Origin: Paraburkholderia haematera
Lineage (GTDB): Bacteria; Pseudomonadota; Gammaproteobacteria; Burkholderiales; Burkholderiaceae
Reading direction: 5' to 3'
NCBI RefSeq assembly: GCF_905220975.1
Contig: NZ_CAJNBK010000009.1
Span: forward strand, 62,001-126,000
DNA: 64,000 bases
This document shows positions 27,115-37,391 of the stretch, piece by piece. Numbering within the stretch: position 1 is the stretch's first letter; every line of letters starts with the position of its first letter. A program made the translations under genes and the position numbers. Under the pieces are notes generated by a model. The model was not told the DNA's origin, did no database searches, and was given only the letters and a program-made list of their open reading frames with translations.

Positions 27115-27363
27115 TCATAAAATCAAATACCGATTCTGCGGACCGCCGGCATACTGCTTCTTTGCGATTTCGAGAACCTTTTCGCGAAACTCGTCAAAGG
27201 CACCAAGCACCGACTGCTCGTCGGATCCAACGCCAGGTTGCAGATTTCTGAGGATGGCGTCGTCGACCATGAAGGTGATTTCGCGCGAATTGTCGTACCC
27301 CCAGAAACACACGCAATGTCGGGAGGCATCGTAGCTACGGCTGGGGTTGGGAAATTGAAGCAC
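27115..27363 (-). CDS. DUF1488 family protein
   Basis: Protein of 82 residues with the family motif FPNPSRSYDASRHCVCFWGY near its start, then EITFMVDDAILRNLQP. Function unknown. I chose the GTG at 27363 since the motif then starts the protein, AAAGG lies nine bases upstream, and it sits five bases after the stop of the preceding small gene. A GTG at 27402 is the alternative. The opening motif recurs in the protein at 38958-39347. Confidence 0.75.
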   Translation of the reverse strand: MLQFPNPSRSYDASRHCVCFWGYDNSREITFMVDDAILRNLQPGVGSDEQSVLGAFDEFREKVLEIAKKQYAGGPQNRYLIL

Positions 27364-27368
27364 CGCGA

Positions 27369-27590
27369 TCAGCCTTTCTCGCACACGGCCGAGTAGCGCC
27401 ACTTACTGGCGTTGGAGTCGATCGTGGCGTAACTGACGCGTCTTTTCTCTGCTCTCAGAGCATCCGCTGTGTCGAGTATATGAACACGCGTCCTGCGTTC
27501 GACGGCGTACTCGCTCTCACTGCCAATTGCAGCCGAAGCAGGTTTGAGTTGCGATCGCATGATGGGGCCCCGAAGCAGGAGGTCGCTCAT
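27369..27590 (-). CDS. Small hypothetical protein coupled to the DUF1488 gene
   Basis: Open frame of up to 73 residues (an internal ATG at 27560 is an alternative). The C-terminal half, RVHILDTADALRAEKRRVSY then ATIDSNASKWRYSAVCEKG, looks protein-like. Its stop lies five bases before the DUF1488 start, which argues for a two-gene unit. No family recognised and the ribosome binding site is weak. Confidence 0.45.
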   Translation of the reverse strand: MSDLLLRGPIMRSQLKPASAAIGSESEYAVERRTRVHILDTADALRAEKRRVSYATIDSNASKWRYSAVCEKG

Positions 27591-28101
27591 GGGCGACCAG
27601 TTTCCCCACTGTATACCCTTTGGCTGGCGCCGACGTCTTTTTGTACCTGAAATCCTCGGAGTTCAGTTTTCCGAAACGTTTATGCATGTCCGGACAGCAG
27701 AGAAATCGATATCTACACCGAGCTGCTGGACACGTTTAAGCCAGGCCGGCATATCGCCATCACCGTTCCATCCGTTGCCATTGTGGTCCCGGTAACGGGT
27801 CGGCCTGCAAGGCAGCAGTTCAGGGGACAACCCGATTCATTGCGCCAGTGGTGTTGGCCGGGCGGGGAAGAAGGAAATATTCTGGAATGCAGAAAATCGC
27901 GGAATCAAGCTTCGTCTGTCGTGAACGCGAGACGTCACGCCGACAGCATACGCTATATTCGTCGTCGTTGAGTTAGACGGCCTCGTCCGGAACGCGCGTA
28001 CACGGTGCTCGATAAATAAAAATCGCGACAGAATTACCAGATGCGCCCACACTGCGCGACATGGCTGTCGCTTTCGCGACCGGCAAATCAGGAGAAACAG
28101 G
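27591..28101. other. Gap without a supported gene
   Basis: Nothing convincing in six frames. The right end lies before the lysine-rich small gene and may contain its promoter. Confidence 0.45.
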
Positions 28102-28242
28102 TTGGCAAAGAGCACGATGCGCGGTAACCGCGAGGCTAAAAAGCCTAAGCAACCCAAAAAGGTGATCTCTCCTACGGCAGGCGTGTCCTCGGTGATTGCG
28201 TCGAAGACCGCAGCGGCCAACACACCGGCGAAGAAGAAATAA
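28102..28242 (+). CDS. Tiny lysine-rich protein
   Basis: Open frame of 46 residues starting with TTG: (M)AKSTMRGNREAKKPKQPKK, then a neutral stretch and the tail NTPAKKK. AGGAG lies seven bases before the TTG, which supports that start; an ATG at 28116 is the alternative. The product is strongly basic, so it may bind nucleic acid, but no family was assigned with certainty. Confidence 0.6.
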   Translation: MAKSTMRGNREAKKPKQPKKVISPTAGVSSVIASKTAAANTPAKKK

Positions 28243-28581
28243 GACGCACCCGGGGCGCGGATCCGTGTCCTTTCTGCTCCATCCTTTCCCGGTATTCAGC
28301 CAGGAACTGCGTCTACAGGGCCGCGCAGCGGCTCCTGTCCCTCGTTCATCGCCGCGTCGATCTGAGCGAAGCTCGTCCGACGTATTAGCGCGCCACTAAA
28401 CGACAGCTAACGGTTCACGCGTGGCGTCATCGCTGACCATGCCCGCAGAAGCTGTACGCCTGCTTTTCATCCTGACGGTTCCTCGCGCGTCCACCCGCAT
28501 CCTTGGAATCGAGCCACACAGCCCGGAGGTCTGCACCCACGCGACACGCGTGATCCGGCCTCCCCGAAGGAAGATCCGATC
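28243..28581. other. Intergenic region before the ndvB unit
   Basis: No supported gene. Probably holds the promoter of the plus-strand ndvB transcription unit; no clear boxes assigned. Confidence 0.4.
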
Positions 28582-28710
28582 ATGTCCCAACTCAATGAGC
28601 TGTCCGCCGATACAACGATGGTGAACGATATGCGCGCCGCTAACATGGCACGCCACAGCGACCAGTCCGCCCCGCCGAACTCATCGACATCGCAGGAAGT
28701 GCTCCATTGA
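28582..28710 (+). CDS. Short open frame translationally coupled to ndvB
   Basis: Open frame of 42 residues starting MSQLNELSADTTMVNDM. AAGGAAG lies eight to nine bases before the ATG. The stop overlaps the TTG start of ndvB in the sequence TTGA, a classic coupling arrangement. The product is polar with no known domain. It could be a leader peptide that sets the translation rate of the very large downstream gene, or a genuine small protein. Confidence 0.5.
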   Translation: MSQLNELSADTTMVNDMRAANMARHSDQSAPPNSSTSQEVLH

Positions 28711-31700
28711 AAGCGATCCTTCGATATGTCGCGGGACATCGCTCGCCGTCGCCGCCGTGGACTGACATCGCGCCGGTGCGCGAGGAGCTGTTCGGCGTCG
28801 AACGGCTCGAGCAGCACGCGGAGAGCCTCGCTGCCGCGCAACCGGTAACGAAGACACCGCCCGCCGTTTTATCGCTGCACACGAGACTGAACGACAATGC
28901 CGCTGTCCTGCTCGCGGCCTACCGTGCGAGCGCCGAAGAACTGGAGAGCGGCCGGGGCGTGGTGCCCGCCGCGGAATGGCTGCTCGACAACTATCACCTC
29001 GTCGAGGAGCAGATCCGCGAAATTCGCGACGACTTGCCGCCCGGCTACTACCGTCAGTTACCCAAACTTGCTGCTGGCCCGTTCGCCGGCTATCCGCGCG
29101 TATTTGGTCTCGCGTGGGCGTTCGTCGCGCATACCGACAGTCACTTCGACCCGCAGATCCTGCGGCGTTTCATCAGTGCGTATCAGCGGGTTCAGCCGCT
29201 GACCATCGGCGAATTGTGGGCCGTGGCGATCACGTTGCGCATCGTGCTGATCGAGAACCTGCGACGCCTGACTGACCAGATCACCGCAGGCCGCAGCGCA
29301 CGCGCCGACGCCGACGCACTCACGGACCGTCTGCTCGAATCGGGTAGCGCCCGCTCGGCGCTCGAAGCGGACATTTCCACGCGCTCCTCCGGCCTGTTGT
29401 CGGAGCTGTTCGCCGCACAGCTCGTTAAACGGCTGCGTGACCAGGATCCGCGCACCACGCCGGCACTTGGCTGGCTGGAAGAGCGCCTCAGGCTTCAGGG
29501 CGTCTCCATCGATGAAGTCGTGCAGCACGCGCAGCAGCGGCAGGGTGCATCGAATGTCACCGTGCGTAATGTGATCACCAGCATGCGGCTGATTTCCGAC
29601 ATTGACTGGGCGGAACTGTTCGAGGAAGTGAGTCTTGTCGACGCCCGGTTGCGCGCGGGCAGCCGCTTTGCCACGATGGATTTTCCGACGCGCAATCTGT
29701 ATCGCAGTGCGATCGAGCAACTGGCGCGCGGCTCATCCTTCACCGAACTCGACGTTGCCGGGCTGGCGCTGGAATCGGCGCAGGCGGCGGTACTGGCAGC
29801 AGGCGATGCCGCGCATGCGGAACGCGCCGGCGACCCCGGCTATCACCTGATCGCCGAAGGCCGGCGCGCACTGGAGCAGGCGATCGACTTCCGTCCGCCA
29901 GCGCGTCTGCGGATCACGCGGTTCAACATCCGCCTCGGCATCGGCGGCTACGTCGGCACGATCCTGACGGTCGCCATGGCGTTAATGGCGCTGGCGTTGT
30001 GGGCAATGTGGACACTAGCGCCACGCGGTCTCGAAGCCGGGGTACTCGCACTGTTTGCCGTGTGCGGATTCCTGCCCGTCACCGAGATCGCGACCGCGCT
30101 CATCAATCGCGCGGTGACATGGAGTTTCGGTGCGATCACCTTGCCGGGTCTCGAACTGACTACCGGCGTGCCGCCGTCGTTGCGCACGCTGGTTGCCGTG
30201 CCGACGCTCCTGACGAGCGTTGCCGATCTGCGCGAGCAGGTCGAACGTCTTGAGGTGCATCACCTCGCGGGAGCCGGTGGCGACCTGTCCTTTGCGTTGC
30301 TGGCGGACGGGCTCGATGCGGATCAGGAAGTGCTGGCCGGCGATGCGCATCTTCTTGCAGTGGCCGCCGACGCTATCGAAGCACTGAACCGCCGTTACGA
30401 GCCCGGCCCCGGCGGCAACCGTTTCCTGCTGCTACACCGCCGCCGCGTGTTCAACGCGAGCGAGAACAAATGGATGGGCTGGGAACGCAAGCGCGGCAAG
30501 TTGCACGAACTCAACCGGCTGCTGCGCGGCGCGACGGATACGACCTTCATGTCGATCGCCGGTCGTGCGCCGCAGGTGCCGTCCGACGTGCGCTACGTCA
30601 TCACACTCGACGCCGATACGCGTCTGCCACGAGACGCCGCGTTGCGGCTGATCGGCAAGATGGCACATCCGCTGAACCGGCCGACATTCAGCGACGCCGA
30701 ACAACGCGTCGTCAACGGATACGCGATTCTGCAGCCGCGTGTCACACCGTCGCTGCCCGTCGGTCAGGAAGGGTCGCTGCATCAGCGCGTCTTCTCCGGC
30801 CCCGGCGGGATGGATCCGTACGCGGCGGCCGTGTCCGATGTCTATCAGGACCTGTTCGGAGAAGGGTCGTATACCGGCAAGGGCATCTACGACGTCGATG
30901 CGTTCGAAGCGGCTTTGCATGGACGCGTGCCGGAAAACGCGCTGCTCAGTCACGATCTGTTCGAAGGGATTTTTGCGCGCGCCGGACTAGCGTCGGATGT
31001 CGAGGTGGTCGAGGAAGTGCCGTCACGTTACGACGTGATTGGCAAGCGCCAGCATCGCTGGACGCGTGGCGACTGGCAATTGCTGCCGTGGATCGTCGGT
31101 CATCGTGGCCGGGACCGACACGGGATGCCGTCGATCGGCCGTTTCAAGATGCTCGACAATTTGCGCCGTTCGCTGCTCGCACCCTTCATGGTCGCCGCGC
31201 TTGGCCTATCCTGGCTGATGCCGATCCGCGCCGGGATGGCAGGCGCGCTGCTGGTGCTAGGTGCGCTCGCGATTCCCGCTTTCCTGCCGACGCTCTTCGC
31301 GATCCTGCCGCGCCGCAGCGGCATTCATCTGCGCAATCATCTGGACGTGCTGGCCGCCGACGTGCGGCTCGCCGCCTTGCAAACTTTTCTGTCGGCCGCG
31401 TTCCTCGCCGACCAGGCGTGGCGCATGGGCGATGCGATCGTCCGGACGCTGCTGCGGCTGTTCGTGACGCATCGCCGACTGCTCGAATGGACGACCGCTG
31501 CGCAGTCGAAGGGCAGCCCTCGTCTCGATCTGCGCGGCTTTTATCGGCAGATGACAGGCAGTGTCACGCTTGGCCTGGTGCTGCCGGCTGGCGCGCTTGC
31601 GTCCGCACCGTCGCACTGGCCGCTCGTGCTGCCGTTTGCATTGTTATGGCTCGCCGCGCCGGCGCTCGCGCTGTGGTCGAGCCGTTCGCCGACCGTCGCG

Positions 31701-34700
31701 CGGCGGTTCGCGATGGCGGACATGGACGCACGCAGCCTTCGCCTCATTGCGCGACGCACGTGGCGTTTCTTCGAGACCTTCGTTACGCCAGCAGAAAACA
31801 TGCTGCCGCCCGACAACTTCCAGGAAGATCCGAAACCGGTCGTCGCGCACCGCACCTCGCCGACCAACCTTGGGCTTTATCTGCTGTCGGCGATTGCCGC
31901 GCGCGATTTTGGCTGGGCGGGGACGACGGAAACCGTTGAACGGCTCGAAGCGGCGTTCGCTTCGATGCATAAACTCAGGCGTTTCAAGGGGCATTTCTAT
32001 AACTGGTACGGGACGCTCGATCTCCAGGTGCTGGCGCCGGCGTATGTTTCGTCGGTCGATAGCGGGAATCTTGCCGGTCATCTGATCGTCCTTGCCAACG
32101 CGTGCGAAGAGTGGCCGTATGGGTTGCTCGCGCCGGCTGCGCGACCTGGAATGATGGACAACCTGCAACTGGCACGCGAAGCCGTCGACGCGCTGCCCGC
32201 TGCAGGCGGTGAACGTGGCAGGCAACTGGTTGCGATCCTCGAAGAGGTCAGCGCGCAGTTGCACGGCCCGCAGACGCTCGAAGCGCTGTCGCCGTCGCTC
32301 ACGCGGCTGACGGAAAAGGCCGCGAAGGCGACGCGTGAACTCGTGCCCGCCGGCGGTGACGACAGTTCTGACGACCTGATGTTCTGGATCGACGCGTTGA
32401 GCAAAAGCGTCGTCGAACATGCCCGCGACCGGCAACAACTGGCCGAGGCACCGGATCTTCTGCAGGCACGCTTGAAGTCGCTCGCCGATACCTCGCGAGC
32501 GATGGCGCTCGACATGGACTTTGCGTTCCTGCTCGATCCGGAACGCAAGCTGCTATCGATCGGCTATTCGCAATCCGACAACAGCCTCGACCTGAACTGC
32601 TACGACCTGCTGGCGTCCGAAGCGCGCCTCGCGAGCCTGTTCGCCATCGCGAAAGGTGACGTGACGACGCGCCACTGGTTCCGCCTCGGGCGCGCCGCGA
32701 CGCCGATCGGCAACGGCTCGGCGCTGATCTCGTGGTCGGGGTCGATGTTCGAATACCTGATGCCGTCGCTGGTGATGCGCGCGCCGGTCGGCAGCCTGCT
32801 CGAGCAGACGAGCCGTCTGGTGGTGGAGCGGCAAGCCTCGTATGGGCGTTCGCTTGGCATTCCGTGGGGCATTTCGGAATCGGCGTACAACGCTCGCGAC
32901 ATTGAGTTTACCTACCAGTATTCGAATTTCGGCGTGCCCGGTCTCGGCCTCAAGCGCGGGCTTTCAGAGAACCGCGTGATCGCGCCGTATGCGACGGGGC
33001 TAGCTGCGATGGTCGACCCGCAGGCCGCGCGACAGAACTACGCCCAACTCGCCGCGCTGGGCGCGCTGGGTCGCTATGGTTTCTACGAAGCGCTCGATTT
33101 CACCCGCACGCGGCTACCCGACAACGAGAATGTGGCGATCGTGCGCAATTTCATGGCGCATCACCAGGGCATGACGATCGTGTCGATCACGAACACGTTG
33201 CTCGACGCGCAGATGCGTGCGCGTTTCCATCGCGAACCCATGATCCAGGCGTGCGAACTGTTGTTGCAGGAACGCATGCCGCGCAATGTCGCCGTGGCGC
33301 ACCCCCGTGCCGAGGAAGTGAACACGTCAGCAGCCATCGCCGGCGTCTTGCCACCGACCGTACGGCGCCTCGCTGCGTCGGCGGTGACTGGCGCAGCGCC
33401 GGTGACACACCTGTTGTCGAACGGACGCTACGCGGTCATGCTGACTGCGACCGGCGGCGGTTACAGCCGTTGGCGCGATATTGCGGTGACGCGCTGGCGC
33501 GAAGACGCAACCCGCGACGACTGGGGCTCCTTTATCTTCCTGCGCGATACGCAGAGCGGCCACGTGTGGTCGGCAGGCGCACAGCCGGTGGGCAGCGAAG
33601 CCGAGTACGAAGAGGTTGTGTTCGGCGAGGACCATGCGGAATTCATCCGCCGCGACGGCTCGTTGACAACGACGATGGATGTGCTGGTTTCCGGCGAAGC
33701 AGACAGCGAAGTGCGCCGCGTGTCGTTGGCGAACAGCGGACGCCGCGCGCGCGAGATTGAACTGACTTCCTACGCCGAAATCGTGCTCGCGACGCCCGCC
33801 GCGGACAATGCGCATCCGGCCTTTTCGCGGATGTTTGTCCAGACCGAGCACCTCGCAGAATTTGGCGCGCTGGTGGCGACGCGCCGTTCGCGTTCGCATG
33901 ACGAAAAGCAGTTGTGGGTTGCGCATTTTGCCGTTGTCGACGGCGAGATCGTCGCCGATCCGCAATTCGAATCGGATCGCGCGCGCTTTCTGGGGCGCGG
34001 GCGCAACGCGGGCACAGCGGCGGCGATCTTCAACGATCAGCCGTTGACCAACACCGCCGGGACCGTACTCGATCCCGTCTTTGCGCTCAGGTATCGCGTG
34101 CTGGTGCCGCCGGGCAAGGTCGCACGCGTGACGTTCTGGACAGTAGTGGCCGAGTCGCGAGCGCTGCTGCTCGATCTGGTCGACCAACACCATGACCGCA
34201 ACGCGTTCGATCGCGCCAAGACGCTAGCCTGGACGCAGGCTCAGGTGCAGTTGCGCCATCTCGATGTCGAAGCCGAAGAGGCGGCGGATTTTCAGCGCCT
34301 CGCCGCGCCGATTATCTACGCCGATCAGCGTTTCAGGGCACCGTCGGACGCGATCATTCGCGGGGCCGGCGCGCAGTCGGGACTCTGGCCGCACGCGATT
34401 TCCGGCGATCTGCCGATCGTGCTACTGCGTATCGACGACGTCGAAGACATCGCGCAGGTCCGGCAGCTATTGAGGGCACACGAGTACTGGCGGATGAAGC
34501 GGTTGAGCGTCGATCTCGTCATCGTCAACGAACGCGCTTCGTCGTATATCCAGGAATTGCAGGGTGCGATCGAAACCGCCGTGCGCAGCAGCCAGTCGCG
34601 GCCGCGTTTCGGCGAAGAACTCGCGCAAGGGGCGGTCTTTACGCTGCGCGCCGATTTGATGAGCGTGGAGGCGCGTGCGCTGCTGCAATCGATCGCGCGT

Positions 34701-37313
34701 GTTGCGTTGCTCGCGCGTCGCGGTTCAATCGCCGACCAGCTCGCCCGGTTGCCGCAGTCGCAGGGCCAGCCGTCGGCGCTGCGTCGGCAGAAGCCGCCGA
34801 TGTCGTCGCCATGGCCCGCGCCGCCTCGTCTGCCTCGCGAGCTTTCGTCTGTTCCGTCGAAGCTCGAGTTCTTCAACGGCCTGGGCGGTTTCGATAAGGA
34901 CGGCCAGGAATATGTGAGCGTGCTCGTGGCAGGTGCGACGACGCCCGCGCCGTGGATCAACGTGATCGCGAACCCCGGCTTCGGCTTTCAGGTCGCGGCC
35001 GAAGGCAGCGGCTACACGTGGGCCGAAAACAGCCGTGAGAATCAACTCACGCCGTGGTCGAACGATCCGGTCGAAGACCCCGCCGGCGAAGCCATCTATG
35101 TGCGCGACGAAGTCACTGGCGATGTATGGGGCGCCACCGCGCTGCCGGTCCGCGATGGTGGGACATATATCGCGCGTCACGGGCATGGCTACAGTCGCTT
35201 CGAACACGAGGCGAATGGCATCGCGCTCGACTTGCTGCAATACGTGCCGCTCGCCGACCCGGTGAAGATTTCCCGGCTGACGTTGCGCAATCTGTCCGGT
35301 GTGCCGCGCCGTCTGTCCGTGACGACGTGGATGGAATGGGTGCTTGGCACATCGCGCAGTGCATCGGGACCCTTCATCGTGACGGAAATCGACTCCGCTA
35401 CCGGCGCGATGCTGGCGCGCAATCCGTGGAGTATCGGGTTCGCGGGGCGCGTCGCGTTCGCCGACCTCGGCGGCCAGCAGACCGCGTGGACGGCGGATCG
35501 CACCGAATTTCTCGGCCGCAACGGTCGGACTGCGGCGCCCGCCGCGCTGACCGGCAACGCGCCGCTGTCTGGCGCGACCGGCGCGGGCCTCGATCCATGC
35601 GCGGCGTTGCAGGCCGTGATTGAGTTGGGTGTGGATGAGATCGTCGAAGTGGTGTCGTTCGTCGGGCAATGCGTTGGCGTTGAAGAGGCCCGGGCGTTGA
35701 TCGAGCGCTATCGTAAGGCCGATCTCGACGCTGTCCTCGCCGAAGTGACGAGCCAGTGGCAGAAGGTGCTCGGTAGCGTCCAGGTGAAGACCCCCGACCG
35801 CGCGATGGACCTGATGCTGAACGGCTGGCTGCTGTATCAGACTCTCGCGTGCCGTACCTGGGCGCGCTCGGCGTTCTATCAGGCGAGCGGTGCCTACGGG
35901 TTCCGTGACCAATTGCAGGACGGCATGGCGCTCACCCATGTGCAGCCGGACGAGACACGGCGGCATTTGCTGTGCGCCGCGGCGCGGCAGTTCGTCGAAG
36001 GCGATTTCCAGCATTGGTGGTTGCCACAGTCGGGGCAAGGTGTGCGCACGCGGATTTCCGATGACCGCGTGTGGCTCGCGTTCGCGACGGCGACGTACAT
36101 TGGCTGCGCGGGTGACGTCGCGACTCTCGACGAGACCGTGCCGTTCCTCGATGGACCGCAACTGCAGCCTGGCGAGCACGATGCGTTCTTCCAGCCGATG
36201 GTCGCAGATGAATCAGCGTCACTGTTCGAACATTGCGCGCGCGGCCTGGATCAATGCATCGAACTGACCGGCGAGCATGGCTTGCCTCTGATCGGCACGG
36301 GCGACTGGAACGACGGGATGAACCGCGTCGGCGCGGACGGCAAGGGAGAAAGCGTTTGGCTCGGCTGGCTGCTGTTGCGGACTATCGAGTTGTTCGCCCC
36401 CCTGGCTGAATCGCGCGATGCGGTTTCTATTGCGCGGGCTGCGCGCTGGCGCGCTCATGCGGCGTCGGTGCGCGAGGCGCTGGAGCGCGATGCGTGGGAC
36501 GGCGAATGGTATCGCCGCGCGACTTTTGACGACGGCACGTGGCTTGGCTCGAAAGACAGTGACGAGTGTCAGATCGATTCGATCGCGCAGTCGTGGGCTG
36601 TGCTGTCAGGCGCGGCAGATCCAGCGCGCGCTGCGCTGGCGATGAAGTCGCTGGAAAAGCACCTGATCCGTCGCGACGCCGGGCTTGCCTTGCTGTTCAC
36701 GCCGCCGTTCGATAAAACGTCGCACGATCCCGGCTATATCAAGGGCTATCCGCCGGGGCTACGTGAAAACGGCGGGCAGTATAGCCACGCGGCGATGTGG
36801 GCGATCCTCGCGTTGACGAAAATGGGCGATGGCAACAAGGCCGCCGCGCTGTTTTCACTGCTTAATCCGGTCAATCATGCGCGCACACCGATCGAAGTCG
36901 ACCGCTACAAGGTCGAGCCCTATGTCGTTGCCGCCGATGTCTATTCCGTGGCGCCGCACGCCGGGCGGGGTGGCTGGACCTGGTACACGGGATCCGCTGG
37001 ATGGATGTACCGGGCGGGTGTCGAGGGCATTCTCGGGATTTGTCGCGAGGGGGATTTCCTGGTGGTCGATCCTTGTATTCCGGACACGTGGCCGGGGTTT
37101 GAAGCAATCGTGACGATGCATTCGACGCGGTATGAGGTCCGCGTCGAATCCGCTGACGAGAGCGGTGCAATGCACGCGGTGCTCGACGGCGCGAGTGTCG
37201 AGTGTGGTGATGGACGGGTGCGCGTGCCGCTTGATGCCAAGTCGCATAAGCTCCTGATTTCGCTTTGCTTCGGCGTGAGTGAAGACGTGAACTCCGGCGT
37301 GCAGGTCGTGTGA
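28707..37313 (+). CDS. ndvB: Cyclic beta-1,2-glucan synthase NdvB
   Basis: Giant inner-membrane enzyme of 2868 residues, the usual size for NdvB/ChvB, which makes periplasmic cyclic beta-1,2-glucan from UDP-glucose. Order of parts: N-terminal region; membrane segments near 410-460; GT84 glycosyltransferase domain with RYVITLDADTRLPRD near 628-642; a second membrane block near 830-900; a glucoamylase-like domain (GLYLLSAIAARDFGWAG) from about 1050; and a C-terminal GH94 phosphorylase-like half with GLPLIGTGDWNDGMNRVG near 2525, which sets glucan length. The start is TTG with AGGAAG upstream, overlapping the stop of a small frame. Cyclic glucans serve in osmoadaptation and host interaction. No frameshift seen. 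Confidence 0.95.
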   Translation: MKAILRYVAGHRSPSPPWTDIAPVREELFGVERLEQHAESLAAAQPVTKTPPAVLSLHTRLNDNAAVLLAAYRASAEELESGRGVVPAAEWLLDNYHLVEEQIREIRDDLPPGYYRQLPKLAAGPFAGYPRVFGLAWAFVAHTDSHFDPQILRRFISAYQRVQPLTIGELWAVAITLRIVLIENLRRLTDQITAGRSARADADALTDRLLESGSARSALEADISTRSSGLLSELFAAQLVKRLRDQDPRTTPALGWLEERLRLQGVSIDEVVQHAQQRQGASNVTVRNVITSMRLISDIDWAELFEEVSLVDARLRAGSRFATMDFPTRNLYRSAIEQLARGSSFTELDVAGLALESAQAAVLAAGDAAHAERAGDPGYHLIAEGRRALEQAIDFRPPARLRITRFNIRLGIGGYVGTILTVAMALMALALWAMWTLAPRGLEAGVLALFAVCGFLPVTEIATALINRAVTWSFGAITLPGLELTTGVPPSLRTLVAVPTLLTSVADLREQVERLEVHHLAGAGGDLSFALLADGLDADQEVLAGDAHLLAVAADAIEALNRRYEPGPGGNRFLLLHRRRVFNASENKWMGWERKRGKLHELNRLLRGATDTTFMSIAGRAPQVPSDVRYVITLDADTRLPRDAALRLIGKMAHPLNRPTFSDAEQRVVNGYAILQPRVTPSLPVGQEGSLHQRVFSGPGGMDPYAAAVSDVYQDLFGEGSYTGKGIYDVDAFEAALHGRVPENALLSHDLFEGIFARAGLASDVEVVEEVPSRYDVIGKRQHRWTRGDWQLLPWIVGHRGRDRHGMPSIGRFKMLDNLRRSLLAPFMVAALGLSWLMPIRAGMAGALLVLGALAIPAFLPTLFAILPRRSGIHLRNHLDVLAADVRLAALQTFLSAAFLADQAWRMGDAIVRTLLRLFVTHRRLLEWTTAAQSKGSPRLDLRGFYRQMTGSVTLGLVLPAGALASAPSHWPLVLPFALLWLAAPALALWSSRSPTVARRFAMADMDARSLRLIARRTWRFFETFVTPAENMLPPDNFQEDPKPVVAHRTSPTNLGLYLLSAIAARDFGWAGTTETVERLEAAFASMHKLRRFKGHFYNWYGTLDLQVLAPAYVSSVDSGNLAGHLIVLANACEEWPYGLLAPAARPGMMDNLQLAREAVDALPAAGGERGRQLVAILEEVSAQLHGPQTLEALSPSLTRLTEKAAKATRELVPAGGDDSSDDLMFWIDALSKSVVEHARDRQQLAEAPDLLQARLKSLADTSRAMALDMDFAFLLDPERKLLSIGYSQSDNSLDLNCYDLLASEARLASLFAIAKGDVTTRHWFRLGRAATPIGNGSALISWSGSMFEYLMPSLVMRAPVGSLLEQTSRLVVERQASYGRSLGIPWGISESAYNARDIEFTYQYSNFGVPGLGLKRGLSENRVIAPYATGLAAMVDPQAARQNYAQLAALGALGRYGFYEALDFTRTRLPDNENVAIVRNFMAHHQGMTIVSITNTLLDAQMRARFHREPMIQACELLLQERMPRNVAVAHPRAEEVNTSAAIAGVLPPTVRRLAASAVTGAAPVTHLLSNGRYAVMLTATGGGYSRWRDIAVTRWREDATRDDWGSFIFLRDTQSGHVWSAGAQPVGSEAEYEEVVFGEDHAEFIRRDGSLTTTMDVLVSGEADSEVRRVSLANSGRRAREIELTSYAEIVLATPAADNAHPAFSRMFVQTEHLAEFGALVATRRSRSHDEKQLWVAHFAVVDGEIVADPQFESDRARFLGRGRNAGTAAAIFNDQPLTNTAGTVLDPVFALRYRVLVPPGKVARVTFWTVVAESRALLLDLVDQHHDRNAFDRAKTLAWTQAQVQLRHLDVEAEEAADFQRLAAPIIYADQRFRAPSDAIIRGAGAQSGLWPHAISGDLPIVLLRIDDVEDIAQVRQLLRAHEYWRMKRLSVDLVIVNERASSYIQELQGAIETAVRSSQSRPRFGEELAQGAVFTLRADLMSVEARALLQSIARVALLARRGSIADQLARLPQSQGQPSALRRQKPPMSSPWPAPPRLPRELSSVPSKLEFFNGLGGFDKDGQEYVSVLVAGATTPAPWINVIANPGFGFQVAAEGSGYTWAENSRENQLTPWSNDPVEDPAGEAIYVRDEVTGDVWGATALPVRDGGTYIARHGHGYSRFEHEANGIALDLLQYVPLADPVKISRLTLRNLSGVPRRLSVTTWMEWVLGTSRSASGPFIVTEIDSATGAMLARNPWSIGFAGRVAFADLGGQQTAWTADRTEFLGRNGRTAAPAALTGNAPLSGATGAGLDPCAALQAVIELGVDEIVEVVSFVGQCVGVEEARALIERYRKADLDAVLAEVTSQWQKVLGSVQVKTPDRAMDLMLNGWLLYQTLACRTWARSAFYQASGAYGFRDQLQDGMALTHVQPDETRRHLLCAAARQFVEGDFQHWWLPQSGQGVRTRISDDRVWLAFATATYIGCAGDVATLDETVPFLDGPQLQPGEHDAFFQPMVADESASLFEHCARGLDQCIELTGEHGLPLIGTGDWNDGMNRVGADGKGESVWLGWLLLRTIELFAPLAESRDAVSIARAARWRAHAASVREALERDAWDGEWYRRATFDDGTWLGSKDSDECQIDSIAQSWAVLSGAADPARAALAMKSLEKHLIRRDAGLALLFTPPFDKTSHDPGYIKGYPPGLRENGGQYSHAAMWAILALTKMGDGNKAAALFSLLNPVNHARTPIEVDRYKVEPYVVAADVYSVAPHAGRGGWTWYTGSAGWMYRAGVEGILGICREGDFLVVDPCIPDTWPGFEAIVTMHSTRYEVRVESADESGAMHAVLDGASVECGDGRVRVPLDAKSHKLLISLCFGVSEDVNSGVQVV

Positions 37314-37391
37314 CGAATCACGCATCGGTCTTCGAGAGTAAAACAGGAGACGAATAATGGTAGTGGCAGGCAAATCTGATCGGAGCAAACG

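Noticed and set aside
26405..27334. Plus-strand frame of 309 codons
   Set aside because: It runs antisense to the entericidin gene and DUF1488 gene, has basic low-complexity content and no ribosome binding site.
34725..36179. Minus-strand frame of 484 codons inside ndvB
   Set aside because: Antisense shadow of a well-supported gene; composition rich in Arg and Ala with no domain.
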